Shown: in pieces, positions 26,390 to 26,480 of the stretch
Numbering within the stretch: the stretch's first letter is position 1
Layout of the letters: every line of letters begins with the position of its first letter
DNA from: Bremia lactucae
Lineage: Eukaryota; Oomycota; Peronosporomycetes; Peronosporales; Peronosporaceae
Assembly (NCBI RefSeq): GCF_004359215.1
Contig: NC_090611.1
Location: 2,608,639-2,635,118 of the forward strand
DNA length: 26,480 nt
Direction of reading: 5' to 3'
Made by a program: the position numbers and the translations under genes
The notes under the pieces: model-generated
Seen by the model: the letters and a program-made list of their open reading frames with translations, nothing else
Database searches by the model: none
What the model was told of the DNA's origin: nothing

Positions 26390-26480
26390 ATGCCACCTAA
26401 AAGGGGCCACGTTGGTGGGTCGTCTGCGAAGACGCCCACACAACCTCGCACTAAGCGCACGCGCCGCGTTAATTCGCCGG
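26390..26480 (+). CDS. Antisense ORF of Gypsy-B, N-terminus, open to the window end
   Basis: From ATG at 26390 the frame reads MPPKRGHVGGSSAKTP, TQPRTKRTRRVNSP and stays open for 30 codons to the edge. At the same position copies A and B carry a 1-base deletion and two stop codons (TAA and TAG where this copy has CAA and AAG). So this copy shows what the undamaged start looks like. The N-terminus is Lys/Arg-rich, possibly a nuclear targeting or nucleic-acid-binding stretch. The direction is opposite to the LTR and polypurine tract. Confidence 0.5.
   Translation, partial: MPPKRGHVGGSSAKTPTQPRTKRTRRVNSP

Overview
The window looks like repeat-rich nuclear DNA of a eukaryote, most likely an oomycete of the Phytophthora/downy mildew group. 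This is an inference from the style of the Ty3/Gypsy polyproteins (for example the RT thumb motif LRQFLGLASYLHKYS) and from short GT-AG introns of 59, 67 and 115 bp in a pogo-type transposase. No tRNA, rRNA, CRISPR or clearly intact host gene was found. Almost everything is decayed mobile DNA.

Layout. (1) 1-4379, minus strand: a decayed Gypsy element, here called Gypsy-A. From right to left it reads gag, zinc knuckle and protease, protease C-terminus, linker, then the linker+RT segment twice in tandem (period about 1152 bp, copies diverged). (2) 4721-7832, minus strand: the 3' half of a second element, Gypsy-B: 3' LTR, polypurine tract, about 1 kb carrying an ORF on the opposite strand, chromodomain, integrase remnants and RNase H. 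(3) 7833-8289 is an N gap. 8290-14207 then repeats 1915-7832 almost letter for letter, with both ends of the duplication exactly at the gap edges, so it is very probably an unmerged contig overlap. (4) 14208-16269 completes Gypsy-B: RT, gag, an initiator-Met-like primer binding site and the 5' LTR. (5) 16270-17020 is AT-rich, hairpin-rich DNA leading to a small ORF with a signal-peptide-like N-terminus that runs into Gypsy-A sequence. (6) 17176-20650, plus strand: another decayed Gypsy-A copy, again interrupted by an N gap (17817-18210) whose flanks overlap by 348 bp. (7) 20838-22460, minus strand: a multiply broken gene with an alanine-rich, acidic and coiled-coil layout that I cannot name. 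(8) 22470-24454: a pogo/Tigger-like DDE transposase whose N-terminal and C-terminal parts face each other. (9) 24455-25704: mostly non-coding, with a 21-bp repeat, a possible zinc-knuckle fragment and a GA tract. (10) 25705-26480: a second Gypsy-B 3' LTR with the start of the antisense ORF, here open to the window end.

The most unusual signal is not a gene. Gypsy-A DNA is tiled with perfect short-loop inverted repeats (8-13 bp arms) far more often than chance would give, and at three of them the two independent copies differ by paired, compensating substitutions. In the minus-strand copy a 300-bp AT-rich segment sits exactly at the dyad centre of the longest palindrome. A second candidate novelty is the antisense ORF between pol and the 3' LTR of Gypsy-B.
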